Positions 54,143-63,451 of a stretch of 64,000 nt of DNA are shown here, piece by piece (positions within the stretch are counted from its first letter, which is position 1; the number at the start of each line of letters is the position of its first letter). This stretch comes from Hyphomicrobium sp. CS1BSMeth3 (GTDB lineage: Bacteria > Pseudomonadota > Alphaproteobacteria > Rhizobiales > Hyphomicrobiaceae). The stretch lies in the NCBI RefSeq assembly GCF_900117415.1, contig NZ_FPEI01000006.1, forward strand, positions 372,001 through 436,000, written 5' to 3'. The notes below the pieces were generated by a model. That model saw nothing but the letters and a program-made list of their open reading frames with translations, did not search any database and was not told where the DNA came from. Both the position numbers and the translations under genes were made by a program.

Positions 54143-54257
54143 GGTGCGGCGGCGCAGGCTGTAGTTTTTCTCCACTAATCCTGGAGAAATCCGTTCTTGC
54201 CCACGATAATGGGCGGTCTAGATTTCCTCGCCGACGCGCGCCCAAGGTGAGGAACTC

Positions 54258-55478
54258 ATGCTCGATTCTGCTGCAACGTCTGGGCCTCAGAGAGCGGCAC
54301 TCGCGGGTATTCGCGTCATCGAGCTCGCAAATTTCGTTTCAGGTCCGTTCATCGGCATGCAGCTCGCCGACTATGGCGCGGACGTCATCAAGATCGAGCA
54401 TCCGACCCGCGGCGATGGCATCCGCACTTGGGGCAACCGCAAGAACGGTATCGGGCTCTATCACAAGGTCCTCAACCGCAACAAAAAGAGCGTGTCGGCC
54501 GACCTCGGCACGCCGCTCGGCGTGGAGATCGTGCGCCGCCTCGTGGCGCGCGCCGACGTCGTCATCGAGAACTTCAGGCCGGGCACGCTGGAGGAATGGG
54601 GGCTCGGCTATGACGTGCTGTCGGCCGTCAATCCGGGGCTCGTGCTCGTGCGGGTTTCCGGATTCGGCCAGACAGGTCCTTATCGCGAGCGTTCCGGCTT
54701 CGGCTCTTTGGCCGAGGCCATGACGGGCTTTGCCTACACGAACGGTTTTGCCGATCGCCCGCCGCTGCTGCCGAGCTTTGCCATGGCGGACTCGACGACG
54801 GGGCTCGCCGGTGCCTTTCTGACGCTCGCGGCTCTCGAAGCGCGTCGCAACAATGGCGGCAAGGGCCAGATCATCGACTTGCCGATCTACGAGCCGATGC
54901 TGTCGCTCATGGGGGCGCAGGTCGTGGACTACGATCAGCTCGGCATCGTCCAGCAGCGTCAAGGCAGTCGGTTGCCGCTCGTTTCACCGCGCAATACATT
55001 TCGGACGCGTGACGGTGGCTGGATTGCGCTCTCAGGCGGCGCACATGCGGTCTTCCAGAGATTGTGCACGGCGCTGAATGTTCCGGAGCTCGCCGACGAT
55101 CCGCGCTTCAGCGACAATCAGAAGCGGCTCGAGAATGCCGATGCCATCGAGCAGGCGCTGCAGGATGCCATCGGTAAATTCACGCTGAAGGAAGTCGCGG
55201 CGCGACTGCGCGAGCATGATGCCCCTGGCGCCCCCGTCTACAGCGTCGCCGACATGTTCGAGGACCCGCACCTTCTGGCGCGTGAGAACATCACCACCGT
55301 CGCCGACGACGAGCTTCAGGACGGCATTCAGATGCCGAATGTCATCGGTAAATTCTCGGAGACACCGGGCATGGTGCGGCACGCCGCGCAGCGGCTCGGC
55401 GCGAGCAATCTGGAAGTGCTCGTCAAAGAGCTTGGCTTCGATGCGGACGAGCTGACGGCGGCCGGCATCAAACTTTGA
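54258..55478 (+). CDS. CaiB/BaiF (family III) CoA transferase
   Basis: A 406-residue family III CoA transferase. LAGIRVIELANFVSGPFIGM is the usual opening, then LADYGADVIKIEHPTRGDGI, and NRNKKSVSADLGTPLGVEIV. The catalytic Asp is expected in the MADSTTGLAGAFLTLAALEA region. Such enzymes move CoA between carboxylic acids without an ATP cost. GAGGAA precedes the ATG. It is followed 32 bases later by a second member of the family. Confidence 0.93.
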   Translation: MLDSAATSGPQRAALAGIRVIELANFVSGPFIGMQLADYGADVIKIEHPTRGDGIRTWGNRKNGIGLYHKVLNRNKKSVSADLGTPLGVEIVRRLVARADVVIENFRPGTLEEWGLGYDVLSAVNPGLVLVRVSGFGQTGPYRERSGFGSLAEAMTGFAYTNGFADRPPLLPSFAMADSTTGLAGAFLTLAALEARRNNGGKGQIIDLPIYEPMLSLMGAQVVDYDQLGIVQQRQGSRLPLVSPRNTFRTRDGGWIALSGGAHAVFQRLCTALNVPELADDPRFSDNQKRLENADAIEQALQDAIGKFTLKEVAARLREHDAPGAPVYSVADMFEDPHLLARENITTVADDELQDGIQMPNVIGKFSETPGMVRHAAQRLGASNLEVLVKELGFDADELTAAGIKL

Positions 55479-55510
55479 TCGTCGGCTGCGGACAAGTCTG
55501 GAGGTAAATG

Positions 55511-56677
55511 ATGGCGGACAAGAAGGGCGGACCGCTCGCAGGTATCAAGATCATCGAGATCGCGGGCATCGGCCCTGCGCCTCTCTGCTCGTCGCTGCTC
55601 GCCGACATGGGCGCCGACATCGTGCGCATCGATCGGCCACAGCCGACGGGCTTGGGCTTCGAGTTCGCGGGGCCGGAGGCGGATGTGCGTCGACGCGGCC
55701 GCCCTTCGGTGGCGATCGACCTCAAGCACGCGAAGGGCGTCGAGACGCTCCTGCGCATGATCGAGCAGGCCGATGCCCTGATCGATCCCATGCGCCCCGG
55801 CGTCATGGAGCGGCTTGGGCTCGGCCCGGAAGTCTGTCACGCGCGCAATCCGCGCCTCGTCTATGGCCGCATGACGGGCTGGGGTCAGCACGGTCCGCTC
55901 GCCTCGGCGGCGGGACATGACATCAACTACATCTCGCTTTCGGGTGTCCTGCACGCCATCGGCACGCGCGAGCAGCCCGTGCCGCCGCTCAATGTCGTCG
56001 GCGACATGGGCGGCGGTGCGATGTTCCTGCTGACAGGTCTTCTCGCGGGTATTCTCGAAGCAAAGAACTCCGGGCGTGGTCAGGTGGTCGATGTCGCCAT
56101 GACCGAAGGCTCCGCGTACCTTGCGCTCGCCTGCTTTGGATTGGCGGCGGTTGGCGAATGGTCCGAGCAGCGCGAGGACAATTTCATCGACGGCGGCGCG
56201 CCCTTCTGGCGCTGCTACAAGACAAAGGACGGCAAGTTCATCTCCGTCGGCGCCGTCGAGGCGAAGTTCTACGACATCCTGCTGCGCACGCTCGGCCTCG
56301 ATCCCTCAACGTGCCCGGAGCAGTTCGATCGCGCGAGCTGGCCGATGATGCGCGAGCGCTTTGCGGCGCTCTTCGAGGAGAAGACGCGTGACGAATGGTG
56401 CGCACTCATGGAAGGCACGGACATCTGCTTCGCGCCCGTGCTGAGCTTCTCGGAGGCCGCCGAACATCCACACAACAAGGCGCGAGGCAGCTTCGTGACG
56501 GTCGACGGCATTGTCCAACCAGGGCCGGCGCCGCGCTTCAGCCGCACGCCGTCGAGCGTCAAAGGCGGGCCGCCGCCTTTCGGCGCACATACGGAGGCAA
56601 CGCTCCAGGCCTGGGGTTTCTCGGGCGCGGAAATAGCGGCACTCAAATCCGAGAAGGCCATCGGCCGCCAAGTTTGA
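55511..56677 (+). CDS. CaiB/BaiF CoA transferase family protein (alpha-methylacyl-CoA racemase-like)
   Basis: A 388-residue family III enzyme, with LAGIKIIEIAGIGPAPLCSS, LADMGADIVRIDRPQ and VRRRGRPSVAIDLKHAKGVE, the pattern of alpha-methylacyl-CoA racemases (AMACR). GHDINYISLSGVLHAIGTRE and NVVGDMGGGAMFLLTGLLAG hold the AMACR catalytic His and Asp regions. A CoA transferase paired with a racemase suggests breakdown of a branched or chiral acid. GGAGGT at 55500-55505 favours ATG 55511 over 55508. Confidence 0.92.
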   Translation: MADKKGGPLAGIKIIEIAGIGPAPLCSSLLADMGADIVRIDRPQPTGLGFEFAGPEADVRRRGRPSVAIDLKHAKGVETLLRMIEQADALIDPMRPGVMERLGLGPEVCHARNPRLVYGRMTGWGQHGPLASAAGHDINYISLSGVLHAIGTREQPVPPLNVVGDMGGGAMFLLTGLLAGILEAKNSGRGQVVDVAMTEGSAYLALACFGLAAVGEWSEQREDNFIDGGAPFWRCYKTKDGKFISVGAVEAKFYDILLRTLGLDPSTCPEQFDRASWPMMRERFAALFEEKTRDEWCALMEGTDICFAPVLSFSEAAEHPHNKARGSFVTVDGIVQPGPAPRFSRTPSSVKGGPPPFGAHTEATLQAWGFSGAEIAALKSEKAIGRQV

Positions 56678-57059
56678 AGCTCTGCGCGTCTCCCTCGCAA
56701 TCCTAGGGACCGAATTTGCCCGCTCGATCGAGTTGAGCCGAGGTCCGCCGCTTCGTTTCCGCAGGCGGCCGCCCGGACGATATATTCATGAATGGGCCCT
56801 GAGCCGACGGTGAACGCGGTGCGCAGGGCCACCGCGCTGTCTGGGGTCGATATTTTTGCCAGCCAACGCGCCTGCTGCCTTCCTCGCAGCCCCGTGATCG
56901 GCCGCCCCCTCCCGACCGACGAATCCAGAAAATCTCCACAAATCCTCCAGCACGCCTTCAAGCCGGAGGTGGCGGTGTCTCCTATGTAACCGCTGCCGCC
57001 GATCAGCTCGCGTATAGCCCCGGCCGTCGACCCAACGACAAAGAAACAGAGAGATGATC
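56678..57059. other. Intergenic stretch, no gene recognised
   Basis: About 380 bases between the racemase-like gene and the first of the small proteins. No open frame here has a ribosome binding site or family features. It should contain the promoter for 57060. Confidence 0.4.
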
Positions 57060-57299
57060 ATGAGCACACAATGGCACGTGGTGGGGGCGCGCGGCTCCGA
57101 TTTTGACGCGGTCCGGAGCTTCCACGCCTTCTTTTCAAGCTTAGTGGAAGCAATCGCCGCGCGAAGGATGGCGCGCGCCGAGCGCGATGTCGGCGAGATC
57201 CTCGCCGCGTACAGCGCAGAGCAGCTCGCAGCGTACGGCTGGAGTGCCGAGGATATCCGGCGCCTCAAGCCTGGCGGACGGCGTGAGCCGAGAATTTGA
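57060..57299 (+). CDS. Small DUF1127-like protein
   Basis: A 79-residue protein whose C-terminal part, AERDVGEILAAYSAEQLAAY followed by GWSAEDIRRLKPGG, matches the DUF1127 pattern of an L..M.D..L.DIGLSRSDI motif, though more diverged than the next gene. The basic first half (AAIAARRMARAERD) could bind RNA or phosphate; DUF1127 proteins of alphaproteobacteria have been linked to RNA and phosphate metabolism. AGAGAG precedes the ATG at 57060 (57054 is an alternative). It is followed by a clearer DUF1127 gene. Confidence 0.65.
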   Translation: MSTQWHVVGARGSDFDAVRSFHAFFSSLVEAIAARRMARAERDVGEILAAYSAEQLAAYGWSAEDIRRLKPGGRREPRI

Positions 57300-57330
57300 A
57301 ATCCAAAACCTAGAACGAAAGAAAACGATC

Positions 57331-57624
57331 ATGAGCACCCAGAGAATCGATGTGGGCGGTTTCGTCTACGATCCAAGCACCGGCAATACATCCAGATCCA
57401 CGCCGTCGTCAGTCCTTGCAGCCATCGGCGCCCGCGCGCGGCTGTGGATTGCGGAATACATCCGCCGGCGCGCCTTCAGGCGTGCGGAGCGCGAGCTCTA
57501 CATGCTCGACGACCGCATGCTGCAGGACATCGGGCTCTGCCGCAGCGAGATCACCTCGGCGGTCCGCAATCCGGTGCAGGAGCGCATCAACGGCGCGCAG
57601 CCACCGGTCGCGGCCTCGTTCTGA
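57331..57624 (+). CDS. DUF1127 domain-containing protein
   Basis: A 97-residue protein with a clear DUF1127 domain at residues 48-80: EYIRRRAFRRAERELYMLDD and RMLQDIGLCRSEITSAVRNP. Arg-rich small proteins of this group occur in multiple copies in alphaproteobacteria and have been linked to RNA binding and stress or stationary-phase adaptation. The frame is open from 57187, but ATG 57331 with GAAAGAAAA upstream is the likely start. It lies 31 bases after the related gene. Confidence 0.8.
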   Translation: MSTQRIDVGGFVYDPSTGNTSRSTPSSVLAAIGARARLWIAEYIRRRAFRRAERELYMLDDRMLQDIGLCRSEITSAVRNPVQERINGAQPPVAASF

Positions 57625-57734
57625 GCCAAACAGCATTCGGCCCTCCGCCGAAACCGGCTCGCAGGGATGTCAAACCGCGGTCCCTCGAGCCGCCTCTGAG
57701 AATGAGCACGCGGTCCTAGAAACGGAGAACTGAA

Positions 57735-57980
57735 ATGAAGACGATCCTGAGCACCCTCGTGGCCACTGGCCTCCTCGCAAGCGCAGCCCACGCTGAATTC
57801 GATCCCTTCAATGATGCCCGCCAGGCGCTGCCGCGCTCGTCGGGCTACGAGCAGGCGCTGCCGTATACCAGCGATGACGGCTATCGCCAGGCACTGCCGC
57901 GCTCGAGCAACGACGAGTTCCGCGGTGCGCTTCCTCTGACCGATGAGACATTCCCGGACATCGTGATTGCGACGCCCTGA
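57735..57980 (+). CDS. Small secreted protein with QALPRSS repeats
   Basis: An 81-residue exported protein. A signal peptide ends after residue 20 (ASAAHA). The mature peptide has short repeats: RQALPRSSGYEQALPYTSDD and GYRQALPRSSNDEFRGALPL. No named family is recognised. GGAGAA precedes the ATG. A terminator-like hairpin follows. It lies 110 bases after the DUF1127 gene on the same strand. Confidence 0.7.
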   Translation: MKTILSTLVATGLLASAAHAEFDPFNDARQALPRSSGYEQALPYTSDDGYRQALPRSSNDEFRGALPLTDETFPDIVIATP

Positions 57981-58016
57981 GCACACGGGCGGCGCAACTA
58001 AAGCCTGAGTCAGTAG

Positions 58017-58042
58017 GGCGGTCCGGAGCACTCCGGGCCGCC
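58017..58042 (+). terminator. Hairpin after the QALPRSS peptide gene
   Basis: GGCGGTCCGGA and TCCGGGCCGCC form an 11-bp stem with one G-U type pair and a four-base loop, 37 bases after the stop. ACTTCCCGTTG follows, so the T run is poor. Confidence 0.5.
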
Positions 58043-58609
58043 ACTTCCCGTTGTCCGAGGCGTGCAGCCGCGGCCAATTTGCCCGTCCAGCGCAGCAGCG
58101 GGCCGAGATCGAGAGGGCTGGACAGGGAATAGTGATCGACAGTGATTATCTATATTTTGCTACGATCTTGTCGTTGTTCGTTCGGCTGGATACCCTGGCT
58201 TGCCGTTAGCGGAGCGACCGGCGGCATCTTTTAGCTTTTGAATGTGTCGTGCTCCGAAAGTGGAGATCGCACCTCCGCGTGTTCGCAAGCCATATTGCGT
58301 GCGCGTGCGGGGGCGCGCCAAAAGGCGGCCAGTCTATTTCCCCGGGGTGAGCACTCGGCCCCGAAAGGGCTCATTCGATATGCAATTCGGAATGCTCCAT
58401 GGGCGCCGGACGCCATCGCTGCCGCCACGGCCGGGCTATCGGCGCGGCAGTCGCTCATCTGTGTTTGCGAAGTGCAGCTTAAGCGCGAGAGGCGCCGGAC
58501 GCTTGACGGCTTCGTGGAGAATTCCTGGAGAAGTGCCCATTGGCCGGCGACGCTCGTGCGGGGACCGCCATGATCCGCGCGGCGTCGAGCAATCAATCGG
58601 AGACGCTCG
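58043..58609. other. Intergenic stretch before the CadC-like regulator
   Basis: No gene is accepted here. Open frames on both strands around 58240-58600 are basic and Arg/Pro-rich with no family features. An AT-rich patch at about 58138-58175 (including TATCTATATTTTGC) is the best promoter candidate for the regulator at 58610. Confidence 0.4.
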
Positions 58610-60286
58610 ATGATCTACGTGATCGGGCCAGTTTCCATCGATACGCAGGCTTACGAAGTGCGCCGGGATGGTGCGCCCGTAGGTGTCGAACCGCAGGTGT
58701 TCGACCTTCTGGTCCTGCTCATCGAGAACCGAGACCGCATTGTCACGCGCGACGAGATCATCGAGCGTGTCTGGAAGGGGCGCATCGTTTCGGAAGCGGC
58801 CATCTCCAGCCGCATCAAGGTGGCGCGCCGCGTGATCGGCGACGACGGCACGGCCCAGGGTCTCATCAAGACGATCCATCGCCGTGGATTGCGCTTCGTC
58901 GGCGAGGTTCTGATCGGTGTGGAAAGCCGGAGTGCCGCTGCGGGCGCCGAGACCGTGCCGGCCCCGGCCATCGGGCACAGGTTGCTGCTCGGGAGCGACG
59001 GGGCATCTCCGTCGGGCCTCACTCTGACGACGCCCTCGATGGAGACGCAGCTCGTCAATTCCGACACGGCCAGCGGGCTCGATCTCAGCTTGCCCAACCG
59101 GCCCTCGCTCGTCGTGCTTCCTTTTGCCGTGCTCGGCGGCGACGAGCACGGCCGTGTCATCGCCGATGGCCTGACGCTCGACATCATGACGCGGTTGGCG
59201 CGCACGCGCTGGCTGTTCGTCATTTCGCGCGGCACGGCCTTCATGTTCCGCGGCACCTTGCAGGATACTCGGAGCATTTCGCAGAAGCTCGGCGTTCGCT
59301 ATGTCGTGCAGGGCAACGTCCAGTTCCTCGGTCAGAGGGTTCGCGTCAATGCCGCCCTGACGGACGCCATTTCGGAGCGCGAGGTTTGGGCGGATCATTT
59401 CGACCGAGGCATCGACGACATCTTCGCCATACAGGACGATATTGCGAACATCATCGTCGGCTCGGTCGAGAGCGAGATCGAACAGTCCGAACGCCAGCGG
59501 GCACTGCTCAAGCATCCGGCCACGCTCGACGCATGGAGCGCCTACCATCGCGCGACATGGCTCATGTACCAGTTCACGCCTGGAGCTTACGAAGAGGCGG
59601 AGCGGCTCTTCAAGCTGTCCGCCAAGCTGGACCCTCATGCAGCCCGCGTCTATGCGGGCCTGTCGTTCGTCCATTGGCAGCGCGCATTTCTCGAGATCAG
59701 CAAGGATCGCGAGAGCGAGGTCCAGCGGGCGTTGGAATACGCGCAGCAGGCATTGAGCATCGATCCGCGCGAGCCGCAGGCACACTGGGCGCTCGGCCGC
59801 GCATACCTGCTGCAAAGGGACTTCGATCTTGCTCTCGAGGAGATCGGCCTGTCGATCGAGCTCAGCCCGAGCTTTGCGCTCGGCCACTATTCTTCCGCGT
59901 TCGCGAAGCTCCTGAGTGGAGACTACGCCGGCAGCGTCGGCTCCGTGCGTACGGCGCGTCGTCTCAGTCCTTACGACATCATGAGCTTCGCGATGATTGC
60001 GCTGGAGGCTTTCGACGCGGCAGTAGCGGGCAACAACGAGCTGGCCGCGACGCTTGCGGACCGCGCGGCGCGTCAGCCGAATGCGCACTATCACATCCTG
60101 GCCATTGCCGCGTTCTGCAACTCACTCGCGGGGCGCGATGCGGCCGCACGCCAGTACATCGATCGCCTGGGCAAGGTGCATCCGGGCTACCGCATCAGCG
60201 ACTATTTCCAGGCATTCCCGTATCGCGAGGATACGTTGAAAGGCCGGATGCGGAACGAGCTCCGCAGGCTCGGCCTCCCCGAGTAG
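58610..60286 (+). CDS. Winged-helix regulator with TPR domain (CadC/HilA-like, soluble)
   Basis: A 558-residue protein. Residues 1-100 are an OmpR/CadC-type winged helix: VEPQVFDLLVLLIENRDRIV, ISSRIKVARRVIGDDGTAQG, and IKTIHRRGLRFVGEV. A linker (105-160) is followed by a FlgO/adenylate-cyclase-associated-like domain: PSLVVLPFAVLGGDEHGRVI, LGVRYVVQGNVQFLGQRVRV, and REVWADHFDRGIDDIFAIQD. The C-terminal part (about 310-540) has TPR-like helices. No membrane helix was seen, unlike CadC. GGAGAC precedes the ATG. Such one-component regulators are common in Hyphomicrobiales; the signal is unknown. Confidence 0.9.
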   Translation: MIYVIGPVSIDTQAYEVRRDGAPVGVEPQVFDLLVLLIENRDRIVTRDEIIERVWKGRIVSEAAISSRIKVARRVIGDDGTAQGLIKTIHRRGLRFVGEVLIGVESRSAAAGAETVPAPAIGHRLLLGSDGASPSGLTLTTPSMETQLVNSDTASGLDLSLPNRPSLVVLPFAVLGGDEHGRVIADGLTLDIMTRLARTRWLFVISRGTAFMFRGTLQDTRSISQKLGVRYVVQGNVQFLGQRVRVNAALTDAISEREVWADHFDRGIDDIFAIQDDIANIIVGSVESEIEQSERQRALLKHPATLDAWSAYHRATWLMYQFTPGAYEEAERLFKLSAKLDPHAARVYAGLSFVHWQRAFLEISKDRESEVQRALEYAQQALSIDPREPQAHWALGRAYLLQRDFDLALEEIGLSIELSPSFALGHYSSAFAKLLSGDYAGSVGSVRTARRLSPYDIMSFAMIALEAFDAAVAGNNELAATLADRAARQPNAHYHILAIAAFCNSLAGRDAAARQYIDRLGKVHPGYRISDYFQAFPYREDTLKGRMRNELRRLGLPE

Positions 60287-60397
60287 TGCACGTCGCGCTG
60301 ATCCTCGTCATCTTCGCTGCCAGAACGACGTGCGGGGGAACCTTGGTGCGCGGTCGCTGGTTACCCGATACGGCAATGTAACAAGTGAGGTGACGCA

Positions 60398-60751
60398 ATG
60401 AACCGCGTACTCCCCGCAACGGCTATCGTCGCGGCTGCCATGTTCAGTGGCGCCTCGGGCGCGTCCGCAGCGCCTCCAGCTCCTCTTGCCTCGAGCGCGG
60501 CCAAGGACTTCAGCCAGATCGAGAAGGTTTATGATCGGGGCACCTACAGGGTGCGCAGATACTATCGCTACGGGTACGACGGTCCCGTCTACTACCGTCG
60601 CCCCGCGTATCGCTACTACTACGGCGAGCCGTACTACTACGGTCCGCCGTACGTGTCCGTCGGCGTTCCGTTTTTCAGTCTGAGTATCGGCCCCGACCGC
60701 CGCTACTACCACCGCCGCTACGATGGCCGACACTTCTACGCCGACTGGTGA
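60398..60751 (+). CDS. Small secreted Tyr/Arg-rich protein
   Basis: A 117-residue exported protein. A signal peptide ends near residue 25 (SGASAAP). The mature part is remarkably rich in Tyr, Arg and Pro: YRVRRYYRYGYDGPVYYRRP and AYRYYYGEPYYYGPPYV. This low-complexity type is common in rhizobial envelope proteins of unknown role; no enzyme domain is present. GAGGTGA precedes the ATG. A terminator-like hairpin follows 32 bases after the stop. Confidence 0.7.
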   Translation: MNRVLPATAIVAAAMFSGASGASAAPPAPLASSAAKDFSQIEKVYDRGTYRVRRYYRYGYDGPVYYRRPAYRYYYGEPYYYGPPYVSVGVPFFSLSIGPDRRYYHRRYDGRHFYADW

Positions 60752-60783
60752 TGTGCAGTTGTGATGCGCAATCGGCGAAGGAC

Positions 60784-60817
60784 AAGGGAGCGGTGCAGCG
60801 CCGCTCCCTTTGCTTTT
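60784..60817 (+). terminator. Terminator of the Tyr-rich protein gene
   Basis: AAGGGAGCGG and CCGCTCCCTT form an exact 10-bp stem with a seven-base loop, followed by TGCTTTT. It lies between convergent genes and probably ends rightward transcription. Confidence 0.7.
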
Positions 60818-60857
60818 AGTGCTGCGCTGAGATGCGGCTGCGGCAGTGAGGGAGCCT

Positions 60858-62600
60858 CTATCGCGCGCTCACAATGCCGTCGTCGAGAAGCTGGCGATGG
60901 AAGCTCAGAATGTGCTCGCGCTTCGGGCAGTCGAACCACAGCCCATCGCAGAGAATCTTGAGCCGCTTCCGGCCCGCGTGAGCATCCGACAAAGGAAGAC
61001 CCGCGGCCTCCAGCAGCACCGTGCCGAGGTAGGGCACGTCGAGGATGTCCGGGCTCGAGAATTGGGGCTCGAAGCGCACGCCATTGATCACGAAGAACGT
61101 CTGGTAGCCGACCGAGCTGCGGCCAACGAGAACGTCCTCTGCCTCCGTGCCCTCGTTGTAGCCGAGCAGCATGCGTGTCGCCATGGGATGATGATCGCCA
61201 TAGCGCACGATCAGGAAGCGCTCCCCGGGAAAGCGGCGCTCGAGTTCGCCGACGAGGTGCTGGTAGTCGAGACGGGAGAGCCACAGGCGGCGCAGCACCT
61301 CGTGCATTTCGGGATGCGTGCCGGCCCCGCCGCCCGGCACTGCCATGTGCGGCTCGTAGGGAAGATCATAGGGCCAGTGGCCGGCCATGGTCTCGATGAA
61401 CGTGAAGAGCGGTGCGCGCGATGTCGCAAAGTGGCGCGCCATCTCGTCGAGCGCGTTGTCATAGTAGAAGCGATCGCGTTCGTCCGCCCGCTTGGCGCCC
61501 TGGTCCCTGGCATCGCGCAGATCGCTGAGACCGACGCTCCTGAAGAAGCGTTCGGCACCCGTGAACGAGCGCAGCATGGGATAGAACATGACGTTCCGGT
61601 AGCCGCACTTCTTCAGGATGTTCGGCAGCGTCTCCGTGATCTTGCCGGTCATGAGGCGCTGAACGAAGAGCCGCATGCCGCCGAACGAGTAGCTGGAGAG
61701 CCCCGTCATGACCGAGAACTCGGTGAGCACGGAGGCGCCGCCGTAGGTCTCGACCCGCAGGCGATAGGTGTGGCCGTCGTCGGAGCGGAAGAAGTCGTCG
61801 AGCTGGCGATCGTACTGGAGCGTGGGGAAGAGCGAGGGCTGAACCGCGGATTCGTGGTGGATGAGGATGATGTGAGGCGGGGCGCTTTGGGGCGCGCAGT
61901 TCTCTTTGGGCTGGAGGCGCGGCAACTCGAGAGCCGCGGATGCGGCTGCAGCCTCCATGAGCTGGCCGCGCATCAGCGTCTCGAATGTCTCGGCCCACGA
62001 GCGGTAGAAGGACGAGACGTACATGCCTTTGTAGCCGAACAGCGAATGGCGCCGCTCGGCAAGCGAGAGACCGGCCATGGTCGCGCCCGTGGCGAACACC
62101 AGCAGCAAGATGGCAGCGACGGATCGCGGAATGCGGATCGGGTCCACACGCCACGCGAGAACAGCAATGAGCGTGGCCAGCATGACCACGAGAGCCGCGG
62201 CCAGCACAGGACGGCCGTAGTTGGCGACGAGAAAGTTCAGGTTGGTGCTCGACATCAGGTAGTAGGCGATGTCGTAGGCGTGCAGCACCATATTCATGTA
62301 CTTGAGCTTGAGCGCCGAGATGGTGGTGACGAGCACGACCTGCGCCACCGTGAGCACGGCGGCGAGCAGCAGTCGGCGCGTCAGGAGGACGATCAGTGTC
62401 CCCGTCGTGGCGCAAACAAGGATGGCCAGCAGCACCGTCGTCGGCGGCCCCTCGGTCCATGCGAGCCACGAGGTTAGTGCCAGCGCCAATAGCGCGCTGA
62501 GGGCGTAGCTGGAAGCGGGGCTGAGCGTGCGGACGGCGAATGGCCAGCGGCGATGGATGCCTTCGCGAGTGCTGGAGCTGGCGCTGGGGGAATCGGTCAT
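60858..62600 (-). CDS. Membrane-anchored sulfatase/phosphoethanolamine-transferase family protein
   Basis: A 580-residue protein of the alkaline phosphatase superfamily. The N-terminal 200 residues have about five membrane helices. The periplasmic catalytic domain starts at ILIHHESAVQPSLFPTLQYD, where the first metal-binding acidic residue (Glu in HES) and the Ser/Thr nucleophile are expected. Further ligands are in FIETMAGHWPYDLPYEPHMA and YGDHHPMATR. LtaS-, EptA- and OpgB-like enzymes of this group move phosphoglycerol or phosphoethanolamine to cell-surface polymers. The acceptor here is not known. The nucleophile segment is unlike the usual EptA ET-x-R pattern. Confidence 0.85.
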   Translation of the reverse strand: MTDSPSASSSTREGIHRRWPFAVRTLSPASSYALSALLALALTSWLAWTEGPPTTVLLAILVCATTGTLIVLLTRRLLLAAVLTVAQVVLVTTISALKLKYMNMVLHAYDIAYYLMSSTNLNFLVANYGRPVLAAALVVMLATLIAVLAWRVDPIRIPRSVAAILLLVFATGATMAGLSLAERRHSLFGYKGMYVSSFYRSWAETFETLMRGQLMEAAAASAALELPRLQPKENCAPQSAPPHIILIHHESAVQPSLFPTLQYDRQLDDFFRSDDGHTYRLRVETYGGASVLTEFSVMTGLSSYSFGGMRLFVQRLMTGKITETLPNILKKCGYRNVMFYPMLRSFTGAERFFRSVGLSDLRDARDQGAKRADERDRFYYDNALDEMARHFATSRAPLFTFIETMAGHWPYDLPYEPHMAVPGGGAGTHPEMHEVLRRLWLSRLDYQHLVGELERRFPGERFLIVRYGDHHPMATRMLLGYNEGTEAEDVLVGRSSVGYQTFFVINGVRFEPQFSSPDILDVPYLGTVLLEAAGLPLSDAHAGRKRLKILCDGLWFDCPKREHILSFHRQLLDDGIVSAR

Positions 62601-62905
62601 CGGGCGCTGGGGTCCGGGTCCTGTCAGCTTACGCGGTGCATCCAGGAGGGCCCGGGAGACCTGTCATAAAAGTATCATAAAACTTAACGCAGTACACGTC
62701 ATTCGCGGGCATCGAACATCATTACCGCCCGGAGCGGACCAGGCGGGGCTGCACGGCGGTTGTTGCGTCTGCGAAAGGGAATGCGGGGTCGCGGTATCCC
62801 GCCGACGCGTGTGCGGGCGCGGCGTGCTGCCTGCGCCGCGCACGCAGATAACGTGCCGTCAGGTCAAATCGCCAGACGGCTCTCGCGTCGATCGTCCTGC
62901 TTGCT
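62601..62905. other. Intergenic stretch, no gene recognised
   Basis: About 305 bases between two reverse-strand genes. It should hold the promoter of the phosphotransferase-like gene, with the AT-rich AAAAGTATCATAAAACTTAA near 62667-62686 as the best candidate. No hairpin with a T run was seen. Confidence 0.4.
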
Positions 62906-63451
62906 TCAGTGCGGACCTTCCTCACCGGTTTGATGCACGAAGCCGAGCATCATCACGCCCTCCGCGATGAGATTGGCGCCGACGAGCACGCCGAACGCCC
63001 AGGCCGCCGTGAACGGGAAATTGTAGAAGAGCATCCCGGCGATGATGATCGACAGCAGGCCGCTCAGCGCCAGCAACCAATTTCCCGAGGGCACTTTGAA
63101 GCTCCAGAAGAGCTTGGTGATCCCTGAGATGAAGATTGCGGCGATGCACACCAGTGTAATGGTCACCAGCCCCGCCAGCGGATGAACGAGAATGAAGATG
63201 CCGGCGACGAAGCTGATGATCGCGAGCGCGATAAGTCCGATCGTGCCCATCCAGCTCGGCGCGCGGAAGGCGACAATGCCCTCGAGGACACCGCTGACCA
63301 GGAAGTAGCAGCCGAGAAGCAGCGTAGCCGCGATGCCGGCGTAGAAGGGCGACAGAATGGCGAGAACGCCGAGAACGATCGCAAGCCATGCGGAGATACG
63401 GAGCATGTGCCTGTTCTCGGACGTGAGGGGTGGGCGAATGGCAATGGTCAT
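62906..63451 (-). CDS. HdeD-family membrane protein (DUF308)
   Basis: A 181-residue membrane protein with six short helices arranged as DUF308 repeats: WLAIVLGVLAILSPFYAGIA, TLLLGCYFLVSGVLEGIVAF, GLIALAIISFVAGIFILVHP, and FISGITKLFWSFKV. HdeD of Escherichia coli is linked to acid resistance; the role here is unknown. The frame is open to 63604, but GAGGAG before ATG 63451 and the family start decide the N-terminus. Confidence 0.88.
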   Translation of the reverse strand: MTIAIRPPLTSENRHMLRISAWLAIVLGVLAILSPFYAGIAATLLLGCYFLVSGVLEGIVAFRAPSWMGTIGLIALAIISFVAGIFILVHPLAGLVTITLVCIAAIFISGITKLFWSFKVPSGNWLLALSGLLSIIIAGMLFYNFPFTAAWAFGVLVGANLIAEGVMMLGFVHQTGEEGPH

